The notes under the pieces were generated by a model, which saw only the letters and a program-made list of their open reading frames with translations, made no database searches and was not told the origin of the DNA. From Streptomyces sp. NBC_00335 (lineage in GTDB: Bacteria > Actinomycetota > Actinomycetes > Streptomycetales > Streptomycetaceae): a stretch of DNA of 64,000 bases. The DNA lies in NCBI RefSeq assembly GCF_036127095.1, contig NZ_CP108006.1:62001-126000 (forward strand). Reading direction: 5' to 3'. Of this stretch, positions 41,024 to 51,392 are shown one piece after another. Positions within the stretch are counted from its first letter, which is position 1; every line of letters starts with the position of its first letter. The position numbers were made by a program, and so were the translations under genes.

Positions 41024-42361
41024 ATGCACCGCATCGCCATGGGGAAGCTGGCAGCCGCAGTTGCCACCGCTCTGGCCGTCACCGCTGTTCCGGCGGCCGC
41101 GGCCGCTCCGTCCGACTCGTCGACGGTCGCAGCGGGCGACTCCTTCTACACCTACGACGGCAGCACGCCCTTGTCCTCGTACGCACCGGGCGCCGTGCTC
41201 AAAACGCGGACGCTGAAGTACCACGTCCTCGGCATCCCGACTCCGGTCACGGCGATCCAGCTGCTGTTCCGCACCGTCGACGCGCAGGGCCGCCCGTCCG
41301 CCGGGGTCACGTCGATCGTGCGCAGCCCCAACGGAGACGGCAGCAAGGCCGTTTCGTACCAGTCGTTCTACGACTCCCTCAACCCCGCGGACTCCCCCTC
41401 CCGGGCCATCGCGGGCGACGTCTCGCTCGGCGGCCTGATCGCGAACGGCGAGTCCCTCCTTCTGGTGCCGCTCCTGCTCTCGGGCTACAACGTGATCATC
41501 CCGGACAGTGAGGGCCAGAACGCCGACTTCGCGGCCGGCCCGGAGTACGGAACGAACACGCTGGACTCGATCCGGGCCGCGAGCCAGTCCCCGCAGACGG
41601 GCCTGAACTCCAACACCCGCATCGGTCTGGCCGGCTACTCGGGCGGAGCCATCGCCACCCACTGGGCGGCCGCACTCGCGCCGGGCTACGCGCCGGACGT
41701 GGACAGAAGGCTGGTCGGATACGCGGAAGGCGGTCTGCTCGTCGATCCGGCGCACAACCTCAAGTACGTCAGCGGCAGTTCCATCTGGGCCGGCGTCGCA
41801 CCCATGGCCGTCATCGGGGCCGCGCGTTCCTACGACATCGACTTCGCGCCCTACCTCAACGACTACGGTCGACGGGTGTTCAAGGAGCTCGAACACGGGT
41901 CGATCATCAACGCGCTGGGCCAGTACCCGGGACTGACCTGGAAGAAGATGGTGAAGCCGGAGTACGCGAACCCGAACTCGGTTCCTCCCTTCGTCGAGGC
42001 GGTCAACAAGCTCAACCTCGGCTCGGCCGCCACACCCAGCGCTCCCGGGTTCATCGTCCAGGGCAACGGAGGCTTCCTGGAGGGCACCCTGAGCAACCTC
42101 CCGGGCATCGGAACGGGTGACGGGGTCATGGTTGCCGGAGACGTGCGCGCGCTGGTCCGGCAGTACTGCGACAAGGGCAACACCGCGATCAAGTACCAGC
42201 AGTACGAGCTGCTCAGCCATGTCGGCGCCGCCGTTCCGTGGGCACCCGCCGCCCTGAGCTGGCTGGGCGACAGGTTCGCGGGCAAGACGCCCCCGTCCGA
42301 CTGCGGCCGGATCCCCGCGGGCAACTCACTCGCACCGGAAGTACCGACGACAAGGCCCTGA
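41024..42361 (+). CDS. Secreted LIP-family lipase
   Basis: The 445-residue protein has a signal peptide (LAAAVATALAVTAVPAAAAA) and the secretory lipase fold: YHVLGIPTPVTAIQLLFRT, YNVIIPDSEGQNADFAAGPE, the nucleophile elbow GLAGYSGGAIATHWAA, an aspartate around GTGDGVM and a histidine in LLSHVGAAVPW. Such enzymes hydrolyse triacylglycerols. The two palindromes upstream suggest substrate- or fatty-acid-controlled expression. Confidence 0.83.
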   Translation: MHRIAMGKLAAAVATALAVTAVPAAAAAPSDSSTVAAGDSFYTYDGSTPLSSYAPGAVLKTRTLKYHVLGIPTPVTAIQLLFRTVDAQGRPSAGVTSIVRSPNGDGSKAVSYQSFYDSLNPADSPSRAIAGDVSLGGLIANGESLLLVPLLLSGYNVIIPDSEGQNADFAAGPEYGTNTLDSIRAASQSPQTGLNSNTRIGLAGYSGGAIATHWAAALAPGYAPDVDRRLVGYAEGGLLVDPAHNLKYVSGSSIWAGVAPMAVIGAARSYDIDFAPYLNDYGRRVFKELEHGSIINALGQYPGLTWKKMVKPEYANPNSVPPFVEAVNKLNLGSAATPSAPGFIVQGNGGFLEGTLSNLPGIGTGDGVMVAGDVRALVRQYCDKGNTAIKYQQYELLSHVGAAVPWAPAALSWLGDRFAGKTPPSDCGRIPAGNSLAPEVPTTRP

Positions 42362-42503
42362 CACCAGAGGGCGCAGCCACGGACCCACCTGCCGGAACCC
42401 GGTCACTCTCACAGATCACGAGGGTGACCGGCCGGCCGGACCGCTCCGAACAGATGCCGCTCACGCGGTGAGGGCGATCCGTCCCCCGCTGCTGCAGCCT
42501 GAT

Positions 42504-42827
42504 CTACCGCGCGGCCTGCAACGCCGCCGCGATCTGGACGACGTCCAGGTCGATGACGACCTCCTCGCCGTCCCACACGCCGCGCGAGGAGATCGCCAGG
42601 CCGATGAAAGCCAGCTCGGCGGCATCGTCACGCAGTTCGTACTCTTCGCGGCTCTCCTCGCCGATCCGACCCGGTTCCTCGCGATCCCAGGCAGCGACTG
42701 CCGACTCAGCCACGGACCGAGGCAACCGCACGCTGACCCGACTGACCTGGGGATCAAGATGAGCCCCGATCGATGCCAGCACGGTCCGATCCTGCTGATA
42801 CCTCACATACTGCTCGCCACGTTCCAC
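42504..42827 (-). CDS. Hypothetical protein
   Basis: The 107-residue protein (GTG start) has DRTVLASIGAHLDPQVSRVS and an acidic ELRDDAAELAFIGLAISSRG. It is soluble with no motif I recognise. It looks like the small Streptomyces proteins often sited near regulatory genes. Confidence 0.6.
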   Translation of the reverse strand: MERGEQYVRYQQDRTVLASIGAHLDPQVSRVSVRLPRSVAESAVAAWDREEPGRIGEESREEYELRDDAAELAFIGLAISSRGVWDGEEVVIDLDVVQIAAALQAAR

Positions 42828-42949
42828 GAGCCGAGAGTACTCAGGCCCAACCGAGCCCCCGACACCATAGCCGGTGAACGTCTGCGGTCACAGCACTAGG
42901 GCCTGCCCGGCGGATCTTTGGCCAGGTCACGGCAGATGTGAGTCGTGTG

Positions 42950-43630
42950 CTACGTGGTGGGGTCAGCGTTTTCGGGGCACAAGGTGGCATTCACTGTGGG
43001 CCGGGTACCGGGGCCCGGCCTCGTGCGCGGGGTTGCCCCACCGGAGTCGTGGCGCTCGGCGAGCAGCTGCTTGCGATGGCGGCGGCGGCGGAAGGCGGTG
43101 ACGAGGGCGATGACCGCGCCGATGGTGATTCCGAGGATGGGGAGGGAGACGGCCAGTATCAGCCAGCCCGCAAGCGCGAAAAGGCCTCCGGAGTCCCCGA
43201 TGGCGTACGTGGAGGACGCGTGGGACGAACAGGTGATCTGATAGTCGCCCGTTCGTGGCACGTCGATGGCGTACAGCGGATTCCAGGTCTCCTCCCGGGA
43301 GAGGAACACGTCGACTCCCGGATAGGTGAGACTGGGTTCGTCCGGCCCTGTGATGCTGCACTTCGGGTTGGCGGACGGGCCGAGTTCCTCGTCCCTGATC
43401 CAGATGGTCGTCTCACTCCCCGGATCGAGCCGGAGGGTGACGATGTCGCCGTTGGCGAACCGATGGTCGGTGTCCACCGCATCGATCGCGTTGTTGAACC
43501 GGAAGACACCGATGGCCACGCCCATCACGATCAGCACGAAGGCGACCGCGCCCGCTGTGGCGTACCAGCGACGGCTGGGCCGGAGTTCGTTCGGCGGCAT
43601 CTGTACTGGTGGGAAGGGCTTCACGGGCAC
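42950..43630 (-). CDS. Two-helix membrane protein
   Basis: The 226-residue protein has an N-terminal membrane helix (WYATAGAVAFVLIVMGVAIG), an outside domain with SETTIWIRDEELG and DYQITCSSHASSTYAIG, and a second helix (LAGWLILAVSLPILGITIGA) followed by a basic tail. No named family is recognised. The external cysteine pair may form a disulfide. Confidence 0.65.
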   Translation of the reverse strand: MPVKPFPPVQMPPNELRPSRRWYATAGAVAFVLIVMGVAIGVFRFNNAIDAVDTDHRFANGDIVTLRLDPGSETTIWIRDEELGPSANPKCSITGPDEPSLTYPGVDVFLSREETWNPLYAIDVPRTGDYQITCSSHASSTYAIGDSGGLFALAGWLILAVSLPILGITIGAVIALVTAFRRRRHRKQLLAERHDSGGATPRTRPGPGTRPTVNATLCPENADPTT

Positions 43631-43719
43631 ACCCTAGATCGTCATGTCCCGCCGACGAGCCGCCGGGTCCTGCCCGGCCGATCATGTGACTGACTCACCC
43701 CTGGCTCGTTGGTCTGGGT

Positions 43720-44250
43720 ATGGGGCGGGATCAGCGTGGTGACTTGTCGGATGCCGAGCGGGAAACGGCTCTGACCGTTCCTGCCGATGGGTCATGGTCG
43801 TTGTGGCCGGAGGTGGTGCAGCAAGTGAGGGACTGGGCCGCTCGCGGGGGCGGCTTCACCAGCAAAATCCACCTAAGCGCCGACGGTCGCTGCCGCCCGC
43901 TGTCCCTGCTCATCACCGCCGGCCAGCGGAGTGACAGCCCCCAGTTCCGACCGGTGCTGGAGAAGATCCGCGTTCCCCGTCTCGGGCCGGGCAGGCCCCG
44001 CAACAAGCCGGACAGCGTCGCCGCTGACAAGGCCTACAGCAACCGGCCGTGCAGGGAGTACCTGCGACGCCGGGGCATCTCGCACACGATGCCGGAGAAG
44101 GCCGACAGCCGGGCCGCCCGCCTGCGAAGAGGCGCACAGGGCGGCCGACCACCGGGATTCGACGAGGACCGCTACAAGAAGCGCAACAGCGTCGAACGGG
44201 CCATCAACAAGCCGGCCAGCCGCGTCGATCCGCAGTCGAAGGGGGCGGCG
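43720..44250 (+). pseudogene. IS5-type transposase relic
   Basis: A start MGRDQRGDLSDAERE matches the transposase N-terminus. It then jumps to GGFTSKIHLSADGRCRPLSL, GRPRNKPDSVAADKAYSN, RPPGFDEDRYKKRNSVERAI and ends abnormally in SRVDPQSKGAARAK. The middle of the catalytic domain and the C-terminus are missing. It is closely related to the relic at 28919. Confidence 0.82.
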
Positions 44251-44408
44251 CGGGCGAAAGGGTCTGTCACGAGGTCCGACGTCGACGATGATCACCTCAT
44301 GACGACCAGAAAAGGGCCATGTCGTCTAGGCGCCCCGCTCGCGCGCCGCCGCCCGCCGCTCATCGCAGCGCCCGATGGCCGTGACCGCCCGCCCAGGAGA
44401 GGCCGCCC

Positions 44409-45275
44409 GTGCAGAAGACCGCCCTCACTCCCTACGCTCATCTCCCCCGAGCGCACCACGACCGCCACGTCCTGACCAGTAACGTCGACGTATTCGGTGT
44501 CGCCCACTGGCTGCTCGCCGAACACGCTCCGCAACCCGGCGGCGATGTCCTGCCCTTCGATGCCCTGGTCGTGTCCGTTGATCCGGGCGGCGACGTCGAA
44601 CTCACCGAGCTGAGCGCGGTGCGGGCCCGCTGGCCGCGCCTGGACCGCCTGCCCGACGGCGGATTCCTCGTCGCTGCCTCTCGCGCCCGTCGGTACGAGG
44701 ACGGGAACCAGGTCCAGGTCTTCGACGCGCTGGGCCGGGAGACCTCGTCCTTCTCCGTCGGAGACGCAATCGAGCACCTGCTCGTGGACGAGGCCGGCCT
44801 CATCTGGGTCGGGCACTTCGATGAGAACCCGTCCGGCATCCACCGCTGGAGCACTACGGGCCACCCCATTTGGACGTCGGATGGTGCCGACATCCCCGGT
44901 CTCTTCGACTGCTATGCCCTGAACGTGTCGGGGACCACCGCCTGGGCGTGCACCTACACGGACTTCCCGCTCGCTGAGATACGCACCAACCGACCCGAAC
45001 AGCCTGTGAGGGTCTGGACGAACCAGGTGCGGGGCGCCAAGGCAGTGGCTGTTCACAGAGATCAGGTGGCCTTCTACGGCGGCTACGGCGAGGAGCAGGA
45101 CCGACTCGCTCACGGCAAACTCACCGAAACATCGGTCGAGCCAACAGACGTCGGCCTGCTCACCCTGCCCGATGGCACCGCCCCGGGCCGCCGACGGGCC
45201 CTCGGCCGAGGAAGCAGGATCTACGTCCAGGCCGAGCCGTTCACCGCGTGGGGCATGCTCGACCTCAGCAGCTGA
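44409..45275 (+). CDS. Hypothetical beta-propeller-like protein
   Basis: The 288-residue protein (GTG start) reads as repeated short strands: FDALVVSVDPGGDVELTEL, GGFLVAASRARRYEDGNQVQ, IEHLLVDEAGLIWVGHFDEN and HPIWTSDGADIPGLFDCYAL. It resembles propeller proteins and has no signal peptide. The function is unknown. Confidence 0.6.
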   Translation: MQKTALTPYAHLPRAHHDRHVLTSNVDVFGVAHWLLAEHAPQPGGDVLPFDALVVSVDPGGDVELTELSAVRARWPRLDRLPDGGFLVAASRARRYEDGNQVQVFDALGRETSSFSVGDAIEHLLVDEAGLIWVGHFDENPSGIHRWSTTGHPIWTSDGADIPGLFDCYALNVSGTTAWACTYTDFPLAEIRTNRPEQPVRVWTNQVRGAKAVAVHRDQVAFYGGYGEEQDRLAHGKLTETSVEPTDVGLLTLPDGTAPGRRRALGRGSRIYVQAEPFTAWGMLDLSS

Positions 45276-45702
45276 TACCCGGCGCTGGCGGGGCGCACCA
45301 GCGAGGGTCAGACAGTCTTCGACCGGTTGATCGAAATCTCCGACGGGCAGGCACCCGGTGCTCCTCTGCTGCGCTAAGTCCTTGACGCCGCAGCGGGGCC
45401 CACGGTCGAGGCACCGTTCCACTGCTCGACACGAGCAAGCGGGCCAGCTTGCGCTCGGCGTCACCGTCGGGCCGAATCTGTGCATCGGAGTTGTCCATCC
45501 GGGCCAACTACAGTGCTAACCCACACGCGTGGCGATTGCCCTGTGTCATCGAACATTGAGCGCTTGTCATCGAACCTTGATGCCGGCAGGTGGTGTCATC
45601 GGGGAACGCGCCAGCCGGACCGGTGCCGCCCTTCGGGGCCCGACTGGCCGTGACAAGAGGGCCCGGCCGATCCGCACGTCGTCGATCTGGGATGATGCCC
45701 GG
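45276..45702. other. Intergenic stretch
   Basis: About 430 bases. A plus-strand frame near 45300-45380 ends in DRLIEISDGQAPGAPLLR followed by a stop and may be the tail of a lost gene. Nothing else was found. Confidence 0.35.
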
Positions 45703-45939
45703 ATGGAAATTGGTTTCCCCTGGGGGTCCAAGCCGACCGTAGACCTCCGCATGTGGCGTCCCGACGCGATCGTGCTGTTCGACTGGCTGATGAGCACCGA
45801 CCTCAATGCCGTACCGATCACGCACCCGGCTCAGAAGCAGGCCCTCGTAGACCTGCTGGCGCGCTTGGAGGATGTGGACGTCATGGAGTCCACCGAGGAA
45901 GAGATCGCCGCTGCCCAGGACGAGGTCATGGGCTTGTAG
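45703..45939 (+). CDS. Small acidic hypothetical protein
   Basis: The 78-residue protein begins MEIGFPWGSKPTVDLRMWRP and ends in an acidic MESTEEEIAAAQDEVMGL. The size and helical C-terminus would fit a small regulatory or antitoxin-like protein, but no partner toxin is next to it. The upstream in-frame sequence is not conserved-looking, so ATG 45703 is chosen. Confidence 0.6.
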   Translation: MEIGFPWGSKPTVDLRMWRPDAIVLFDWLMSTDLNAVPITHPAQKQALVDLLARLEDVDVMESTEEEIAAAQDEVMGL

Positions 45940-46175
45940 AAGATCAAAGTTCGGTGAGACGGAACAGTGACCGGGCGCTTCAGTTGGCGGATGAGCTTGC
46001 TACCTGGCGGGCAGTGCGGCGTAGATGGCGGACGACTGGTCGCAGGCCAGTGCCGCTACAAAGCGCGCGGAGGGAGCCGGGCCCTCGGCCGCAGGCCGCT
46101 CCCCCAGCCAGAGGCCAGGCTTGTCGATGTTGAGCCCGGTGAAGTGCTCGCTGTACCCGTCGTGCTCGTCGTCGA

Positions 46176-46673
46176 TCACGCACTCGGCTCTGGGTCTGAT
46201 CCTTGAAGGGGCTCTCTAGAGCGCTGTACGAGGACGCGGCGCACGTGCTTCACCGTCACCGCCGCCGGGAGACCGCCCAGGAGGAGCGACAGCCCCACCG
46301 GGAGCACCCCGGCCCACACCGTTGGTGAGACGTACGCGGTGCCGGACGTACCGTCCACCAGCCACGCACGGACCGGTTGCGAATCGAGGTCGCCGTCGAC
46401 GGGGACGACGAACGACGAGCCGCCGTCGTCCGGGGTGAAGGCACCCGAGCAGAACCTCGACGTACCCGCACTGGCCACGGTGTTGTCGTACGTCCGGCAG
46501 TCGGTTGCGGTCACGGTCCCGGGCTCGCCCCACAACGCCGTCCGCAACTCCCCGGTGAAGTTCGTCAGCACGACGTAGGCCAGAATCAACCCGCCCAGAC
46601 AGGCCAGCGCCAGCCACGGCGCGGGTCCGACCTGCTCCGACTGCCCGTCCAGAACGTCCCCACCCTCGCTCAT
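46176..46673 (-). CDS. Two-helix membrane protein
   Basis: The 165-residue protein has a helix near the N-terminus (LALACLGGLILAYVVL), an outside domain with two cysteines (TATDCRTYDN, SRFCSGAF) and a second helix (VWAGVLPVGLSLLLGGLPAA). The layout resembles the protein at 42950. ATG 46673 is preferred to the earlier in-frame start, which overlaps the IS relic. Confidence 0.6.
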   Translation of the reverse strand: MSEGGDVLDGQSEQVGPAPWLALACLGGLILAYVVLTNFTGELRTALWGEPGTVTATDCRTYDNTVASAGTSRFCSGAFTPDDGGSSFVVPVDGDLDSQPVRAWLVDGTSGTAYVSPTVWAGVLPVGLSLLLGGLPAAVTVKHVRRVLVQRSREPLQGSDPEPSA

Positions 46674-46679
46674 CCCCAC

Positions 46680-46920
46680 CCCTCGGATCGCCGACGGACC
46701 TCCATGGTGACCGCTCCGAAGCACCCTCGGAAGCCCTCCATGGCGTGCTGGTGGGCTCGCACGATCGTCGAGTCGACGGACACCAGCCAGTCGACTCGAC
46801 GTCGCCGGCCGTGTCCTTCTCCGCCCGGACCCCCGCGGTATCCGCGAGAACGCTGTCGGGACGTTTCGGCAACGCGGCGAGGCGCCGCGCCAGACGTCGC
46901 GGCCCCGGCCATGATCCGCC
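46680..46920 (-). pseudogene. IS5-type transposase fragment
   Basis: The minus strand reads VDWLVSVDSTIVRAHQHAME, the start of the IS5 catalytic domain (DST-VRAHQHA). A nearby frame has KRPDSVLADTAGVRAEKD, like the later KPDSVAADKAY segment. The pieces are out of order and frame, so only a scrambled remnant remains. Confidence 0.65.
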
Positions 46921-46932
46921 GCCGGGCAGGTC

Positions 46933-48066
46933 CTAGGTCGCCGTCCTCCCGGCCCGTACCCACGCGGCGAACTCCTCGATGCCGTCGATGAGCGCCTCGA
47001 AACGGAAGGAGTGGAAGAGGTCGAAGGCGTGGTGGCCGCCCGGGAGTTCGACGTACACGACCGGTGAGGTGGAGACGGAGCGCAGGGCCGTGACGAGGGC
47101 CTTGGGGTTCTCGGTCTCCACCAGCTCGTCCAGGTCGCCGTGCGCGATGAGGAACGGTGGCGCGTCCGCCCGGGCGAGGTTCACCGGTGAGGTCGCCGGA
47201 TCCCCGTCGAAGTACGTCCCGAGATAGCCGTTGAAAACGATGGCGGCGGTCACCGAGGTGTCCGCCTCTTCGAACCCGGGCTGATAGGCGGGTTGGTTGG
47301 GGCTGAGGGCGGCGAGCGCCGCCATGTGCCCACCCGCGGAACTTCCCGACACGAACACGCCCGCCGCGGGGTCCGCGCCGTACGTCTTGGCGTGCTCGCG
47401 GGCCCAGGCGATGACCTTCTTCGAGTCGATCAGATGGTCCGGGTGGGAGAAGGCCGGCCTCAGACGGTAGTTGGCGCTGATGCAGACCCAGCCCTGGCTC
47501 GCGAGCCGGTAGAGCAGGGGCAGTGACTGGGTGTTCTTACGGCCTTGGTCGTAGTGGCCGCCATGGAAGTGGATCAGTACGGGGCCGCCCTCGGGGCGCG
47601 AGCGGTGATGGTAGACGTCGAGGAGGTTGCGGCGGCCCGCGTCCCCGTAAACGAGGTTGCCCACCCGCTTGACGTCGCCGCGGCGGCGGAACACGGGCCT
47701 GAGCAAGATGCGCGCCAGGGGCGGCCTGCGGCGCGTGGCGGTTCCGGCGCCGAGCGCCTCGTCCAGGGCCCGCCTGACCACCGGCGCCGTCCGTATCCCG
47801 CGGCGGGCGACCACCACGAGACCGACGGCCGCAAGGGCAGCCAGAGCCACCGCCGCCCAGTCGGCAACCGTGGCAATGTCGCCCTCCACGAAGGCCAGCA
47901 CCGTCGAGGCCGTCAGCGCGTAGAGGACGATGTGCGGTATCTCGCTGAAGACCAGACCGAGCCGGTAGCTGAAGAAGAAGAGCGGCTTCGGCCCGCGGAT
48001 GCGCACCAGGCAGAACACCGTGATCAGCGCGGCCAGCACCGCGGTTGACGCATAGCCGACAGCCAT
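46933..48066 (-). CDS. Membrane-anchored hormone-sensitive-lipase-type esterase
   Basis: The 377-residue protein has three or four N-terminal membrane helices (VGYASTAVLAALITVFCLVR, IPHIVLYALTASTVLAFVEG, WAAVALAALAAVGLVVVA). A C-terminal alpha/beta hydrolase follows: VLIHFHGGHYDQG (oxyanion HGG), FVSGSSAGGHMAAL (nucleophile), LIAHGDLDELV (Asp) and LPGGHHAFDLF (His). ATG 48066 is chosen; the open frame extends upstream without signal. Joining HSL hydrolase to a membrane domain suggests action on membrane lipids or lipophilic esters. Confidence 0.8.
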   Translation of the reverse strand: MAVGYASTAVLAALITVFCLVRIRGPKPLFFFSYRLGLVFSEIPHIVLYALTASTVLAFVEGDIATVADWAAVALAALAAVGLVVVARRGIRTAPVVRRALDEALGAGTATRRRPPLARILLRPVFRRRGDVKRVGNLVYGDAGRRNLLDVYHHRSRPEGGPVLIHFHGGHYDQGRKNTQSLPLLYRLASQGWVCISANYRLRPAFSHPDHLIDSKKVIAWAREHAKTYGADPAAGVFVSGSSAGGHMAALAALSPNQPAYQPGFEEADTSVTAAIVFNGYLGTYFDGDPATSPVNLARADAPPFLIAHGDLDELVETENPKALVTALRSVSTSPVVYVELPGGHHAFDLFHSFRFEALIDGIEEFAAWVRAGRTAT

Positions 48067-48536
48067 CGGAACCACTCCCCCTTGACGCCTCTGCCGAAGT
48101 ACCCCATCTGTAGTTCCACGGATGGGGTACCAACGAAACCGCCTGGCGCCAAGACCGAAAGGCTGCCGGGTTCGCCGTCTCGATGACGCAGTCCTCGTCC
48201 TCAATGCCCATGCGGAACAGGTGTGTTCCTTCCACCAACTTCGACAGCGGCGTCGTCTTCCTCTCTGTCGTGGCGGCAGCGGGTCCGGCGCGAGTGTCCG
48301 GTGCGTGGCCGGTTGGCCGGGATCGGGTCGCGAGGGCCCGGTCACGGGCCGGTGTGGGCCCTCACCGGTTCGGGTGGTTCTCCGTACCGGGCGATTGTTC
48401 ACGGCACCCCCTCTCACCGGCTCTTATGCCCGTCGGGCAGGTCCGGGGCGTCAATCCGCGCGTTTGCTCCTGTTGTTGCCGAATGCGAGAAAAGGGCCGC
48501 AGGTGCGATTGCCTGGGGCAACGAGGGGAGCAGTAC
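48067..48536. other. Divergent intergenic region
   Basis: This region lies between the esterase and the MFS gene and must contain both promoters. I found no distinct operator. Open frames here are GC-driven. Confidence 0.4.
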
Positions 48537-51014
48537 GTGGGCGGTATCACTCTGGTGACGGACGAGCAGGCCGCCCCGCGGCCGGGTCCGGTCCACTTCG
48601 AGAAGAGGAGCCGTCCCGAGCCGGCCGGCCGGGACGTCGCGAGCGGGCCGCCGCCGCGCACCGCCGAAGTAGGTCCGGTACCAGTGGAGTTCAGCCCACG
48701 CCGTGTCCGGCTGGTGTTCTTCGGGCTGATGCTGGCGCTGCTGCTCGCCGCGCTGGAACAGATGATCGTCGCCACGGCGCTGCCGAAGATCGTCGGGGAA
48801 CTCCATGGCCTGGACCGGATGTCGTGGGCCATCACGGCCTATCTGCTCACCTCCACCATCGGCCTGCCGCTCTACGGCAAGCTGGGCGACCTCTTCGGCC
48901 GCAAGAGCGTCTTCCAGTTCGCCATCGTGGTCTTCATCATCGGTTCCGCGCTGGCCGGCTGGTCGCGCACCATGAACGAGCTCATCGCTTTCCGCGCGGT
49001 CCAGGGCATCGGCGCCGGCGGGCTCATGATCGGTGTGCAGGCGATCATTGCGGACATCGTGCCGCCCCGGCAGCGCGGCCGCTTCATGGGGCTGATCGGC
49101 GCAGCCTTCGGCCTCGCGTCCGTCGCCGGACCATTGCTCGGCGGGTTCTTCACCGACCACGCTTCGTGGCGCTGGTGCTTCTACATCAACGTCCCGTTCG
49201 GGCTGATCACCATGGCCGTCATCGCCGTCGTGCTGAAGCTCCCCAAGCCCACGGTCCGGCCCCGGCTCGACGTGATCGGCGCCGTACTCCTCGCTGCGGC
49301 CTCGACCTGCCTGGTACTGCTGACCAGCTGGGGCGGCACCGAGTACGCATGGGGCTCGCGGATGATCCTGGGGCTCGCCGTCGGCGCTGCCGGAACGTCC
49401 CTGCTCTTCGTGGTCGCCGAGCACCGCGCGGCCGAACCCATCATCCCGCTGAGGCTGTTCCGCGACCCGGTCTTCACGGTCACCGCCCTGGTCGGGGCTG
49501 TCGTCGGCATCGCGCTGTTCGGCGCCGCCAGTTATCTGCCGACCTACCTCCAGATGGTCGAGGGCGCCACCGCCACCGAGTCCGGGCTGCTGATGCTGCC
49601 GATGATGGGCGGGGTCGTCGTCGCTTCCATCGTCTCCGGCCAGCTGATCACCAGGACCGGCCGCTACAAGGTCTACCCGGTCCTCGGCGGGGCGCTGTCC
49701 ACCTTCGGCATGTGGCTGCTGTCCCGGCTGGAGACCGGCACCACCCAGCTCGCGTACAGCATGTGGATGGCCGTCCTCGGCGTCGGCATCGGGCTGGTGC
49801 TGCCGGTGCTGGTCCTCGCCGTACAGAACTCGGTGCGGCCCACCGACCTCGGCACCGCCACCAGCGCCAACAACTACTTCCGGCAGATGGGCGGCAGCAT
49901 CGGCGCCGCCGTCTTCGGCACCGTCTTCGCCGGCCGGCTGTCCGACGCCCTCTCCGACCGGCTGCCCGTCGGCACCGGGCTCCCGGCCTCCTCTTCCATC
50001 ACCCCGCAGCTGGTGCACTCCCTGCCTCCGGCCGTCAGGGACGCGTACATCGCGGCCTACGCCGAGGCGATGCCGCGGATCTTCCTCTACCTCGTGCCGG
50101 TGCTCGCCCTCGGCCTGCTCATCGCATGCTTCCTCAAGGAGAAACCGCTGGTGTCCCACAACGCCCCCGCAGCCGACTCGGTCTCCGAGGCCCTCCCGCA
50201 GTCGCTCCCCGGCGAGGTCCCCGCCGCCCGGAACTCGACCGACGCCTCCCGGCCGGGCGAACTGCCGGTCTGCGGAACCGTCCAGCACCCCGACGGCAGC
50301 ACGGTCCCCAGCGCTGCCCTGACCCTGATCGACGTGAGCGGCCATCAAGTCGGCCGGGGCGCCAGCGGAGCCGACGGACGCTACGCGCTGAGCGTGCGCG
50401 GCCCCGGTTCGTACGTCCTGATCGCGGCGGCCGGCGGTCATCAACCGCAGGCAGTCAGTGTGACCGTGGGAGAGCAGCCGGTCGAGCTGGACGTGGTGCT
50501 CGGCGGCGCCGGGCGGCTGGCCGGTACGGTCGTCACGGCCGACGGCACCCCGGTCCCCGACGCGGCCGTCACCCTCACCGACGTCCGGGGCGAGGTGGTC
50601 TCCTCCACCCGGACCGGCCGGGAGGGCACGTACGTCATGTCCAAGCTGGTGGCGGGCGAGTACACCCTCGCCGCGAGCGCCCCGGCGTTCCGGCCGGCCG
50701 CACTGCCGGTAAGCGTGCAGGCCTCCCGCGAGACCCGCCAGGACGTGGAGCTCGCAGGCGGCGCGGTCCTGCGCGGCACGGTGCGCGCCGGCTCAGGAAG
50801 GCCGGTCGAGGATGCCCGGGTGACCCTGCTCGACGCGGCCGGCAACGTGGTGGACACCCTGACCACCGGTTCGGACGGGACCTTCCGGTTCATCGACCTG
50901 CCGTCGGGCGAGTACACGGTCATCGGGGCCGGCTATCCGCCGGTGGCGACGGTCCTGCAGGTCGCGGGCGCCGGGCGCACCGAGCGGGACGTACGGCTCC
51001 GGCACGAAGACTGA
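48537..51014 (+). CDS. DHA2-type MFS transporter with three C-terminal carboxypeptidase-regulatory-like repeats
   Basis: The 825-residue protein starts at GTG 48537 (GAGGGGAG at seven bases). Fourteen helices form a DHA2 drug/proton antiporter with [33 protein letters not shown] (motif A) and [19 protein letters not shown]. After about residue 570 come three 80-residue repeats, each with a GxVxxxDGxPVPxAxVTLxD start and a DGxYxxxxLxxGxYTLxA end (for example [20 protein letters not shown]). These fold as Ig-like/transthyretin-like domains and may gate the exporter or bind the wall. The substrate is probably a drug. Confidence 0.85.
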   Translation: MGGITLVTDEQAAPRPGPVHFEKRSRPEPAGRDVASGPPPRTAEVGPVPVEFSPRRVRLVFFGLMLALLLAALEQMIVATALPKIVGELHGLDRMSWAITAYLLTSTIGLPLYGKLGDLFGRKSVFQFAIVVFIIGSALAGWSRTMNELIAFRAVQGIGAGGLMIGVQAIIADIVPPRQRGRFMGLIGAAFGLASVAGPLLGGFFTDHASWRWCFYINVPFGLITMAVIAVVLKLPKPTVRPRLDVIGAVLLAAASTCLVLLTSWGGTEYAWGSRMILGLAVGAAGTSLLFVVAEHRAAEPIIPLRLFRDPVFTVTALVGAVVGIALFGAASYLPTYLQMVEGATATESGLLMLPMMGGVVVASIVSGQLITRTGRYKVYPVLGGALSTFGMWLLSRLETGTTQLAYSMWMAVLGVGIGLVLPVLVLAVQNSVRPTDLGTATSANNYFRQMGGSIGAAVFGTVFAGRLSDALSDRLPVGTGLPASSSITPQLVHSLPPAVRDAYIAAYAEAMPRIFLYLVPVLALGLLIACFLKEKPLVSHNAPAADSVSEALPQSLPGEVPAARNSTDASRPGELPVCGTVQHPDGSTVPSAALTLIDVSGHQVGRGASGADGRYALSVRGPGSYVLIAAAGGHQPQAVSVTVGEQPVELDVVLGGAGRLAGTVVTADGTPVPDAAVTLTDVRGEVVSSTRTGREGTYVMSKLVAGEYTLAASAPAFRPAALPVSVQASRETRQDVELAGGAVLRGTVRAGSGRPVEDARVTLLDAAGNVVDTLTTGSDGTFRFIDLPSGEYTVIGAGYPPVATVLQVAGAGRTERDVRLRHED

Positions 51015-51029
51015 CGAACAGACACGAAA

Positions 51030-51062
51030 CGGTGGGGCTGCTCCCTTGGGGGCAGCCCACCC
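51030..51062 (+). terminator. Hairpin after the MFS gene
   Basis: GGTGGGGCTGCTCCC pairs with GGGGGCAGCCCACC across a two-base loop with one bulge, 16 bases after the MFS stop codon. Confidence 0.7.
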
Positions 51063-51085
51063 GTCTCCGCTCCAGGGTCACGGCT

Positions 51086-51137
51086 CACCGGGTACGGGTA
51101 CGGGTATTGGTACGGGTGCGGGCGCGGGTACGAGTAT
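51086..51137. repeat. GGTACG hexanucleotide repeat
   Basis: About eight degenerate copies of GGTACG/GGTGCG occur head to tail in the non-coding gap after the MFS gene. It is a simple-sequence array; the rest of the 51015-51392 gap shows no gene. Confidence 0.75.
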
Positions 51138-51392
51138 GTGGCTGTACCCGAACTGCCCGGTGCTCCACGCCTCCGAGCCTGGGCGGACAGGGCTCCGGAG
51201 GCGTCGGCGTCCCCGCCGTGGCCCTGCTGAAGCTCAGGACGCCTCGCGACCCGACATCGCCCCTCACGATCACCCGTTCCATCGCGTAGATCCTCCCGAC
51301 ATCGACCCGAGCTGCACCCGGAATGGGAACCTGCCCGTGTGAACCGGCCCGTGGGTCCTGCGGCTACGGCACCTGGAAAGTACGATCAAGCA

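Noticed and set aside
51086..51137. Possible origin or iteron array
   Set aside because: The hexanucleotide copies are irregular, GC-rich and not near replication genes.
48122..51289. A 1055-codon plus-strand frame over the MFS transporter
   Set aside because: It is a shadow of the MFS gene, lacks helices and motifs, and is Arg/Pro-rich.
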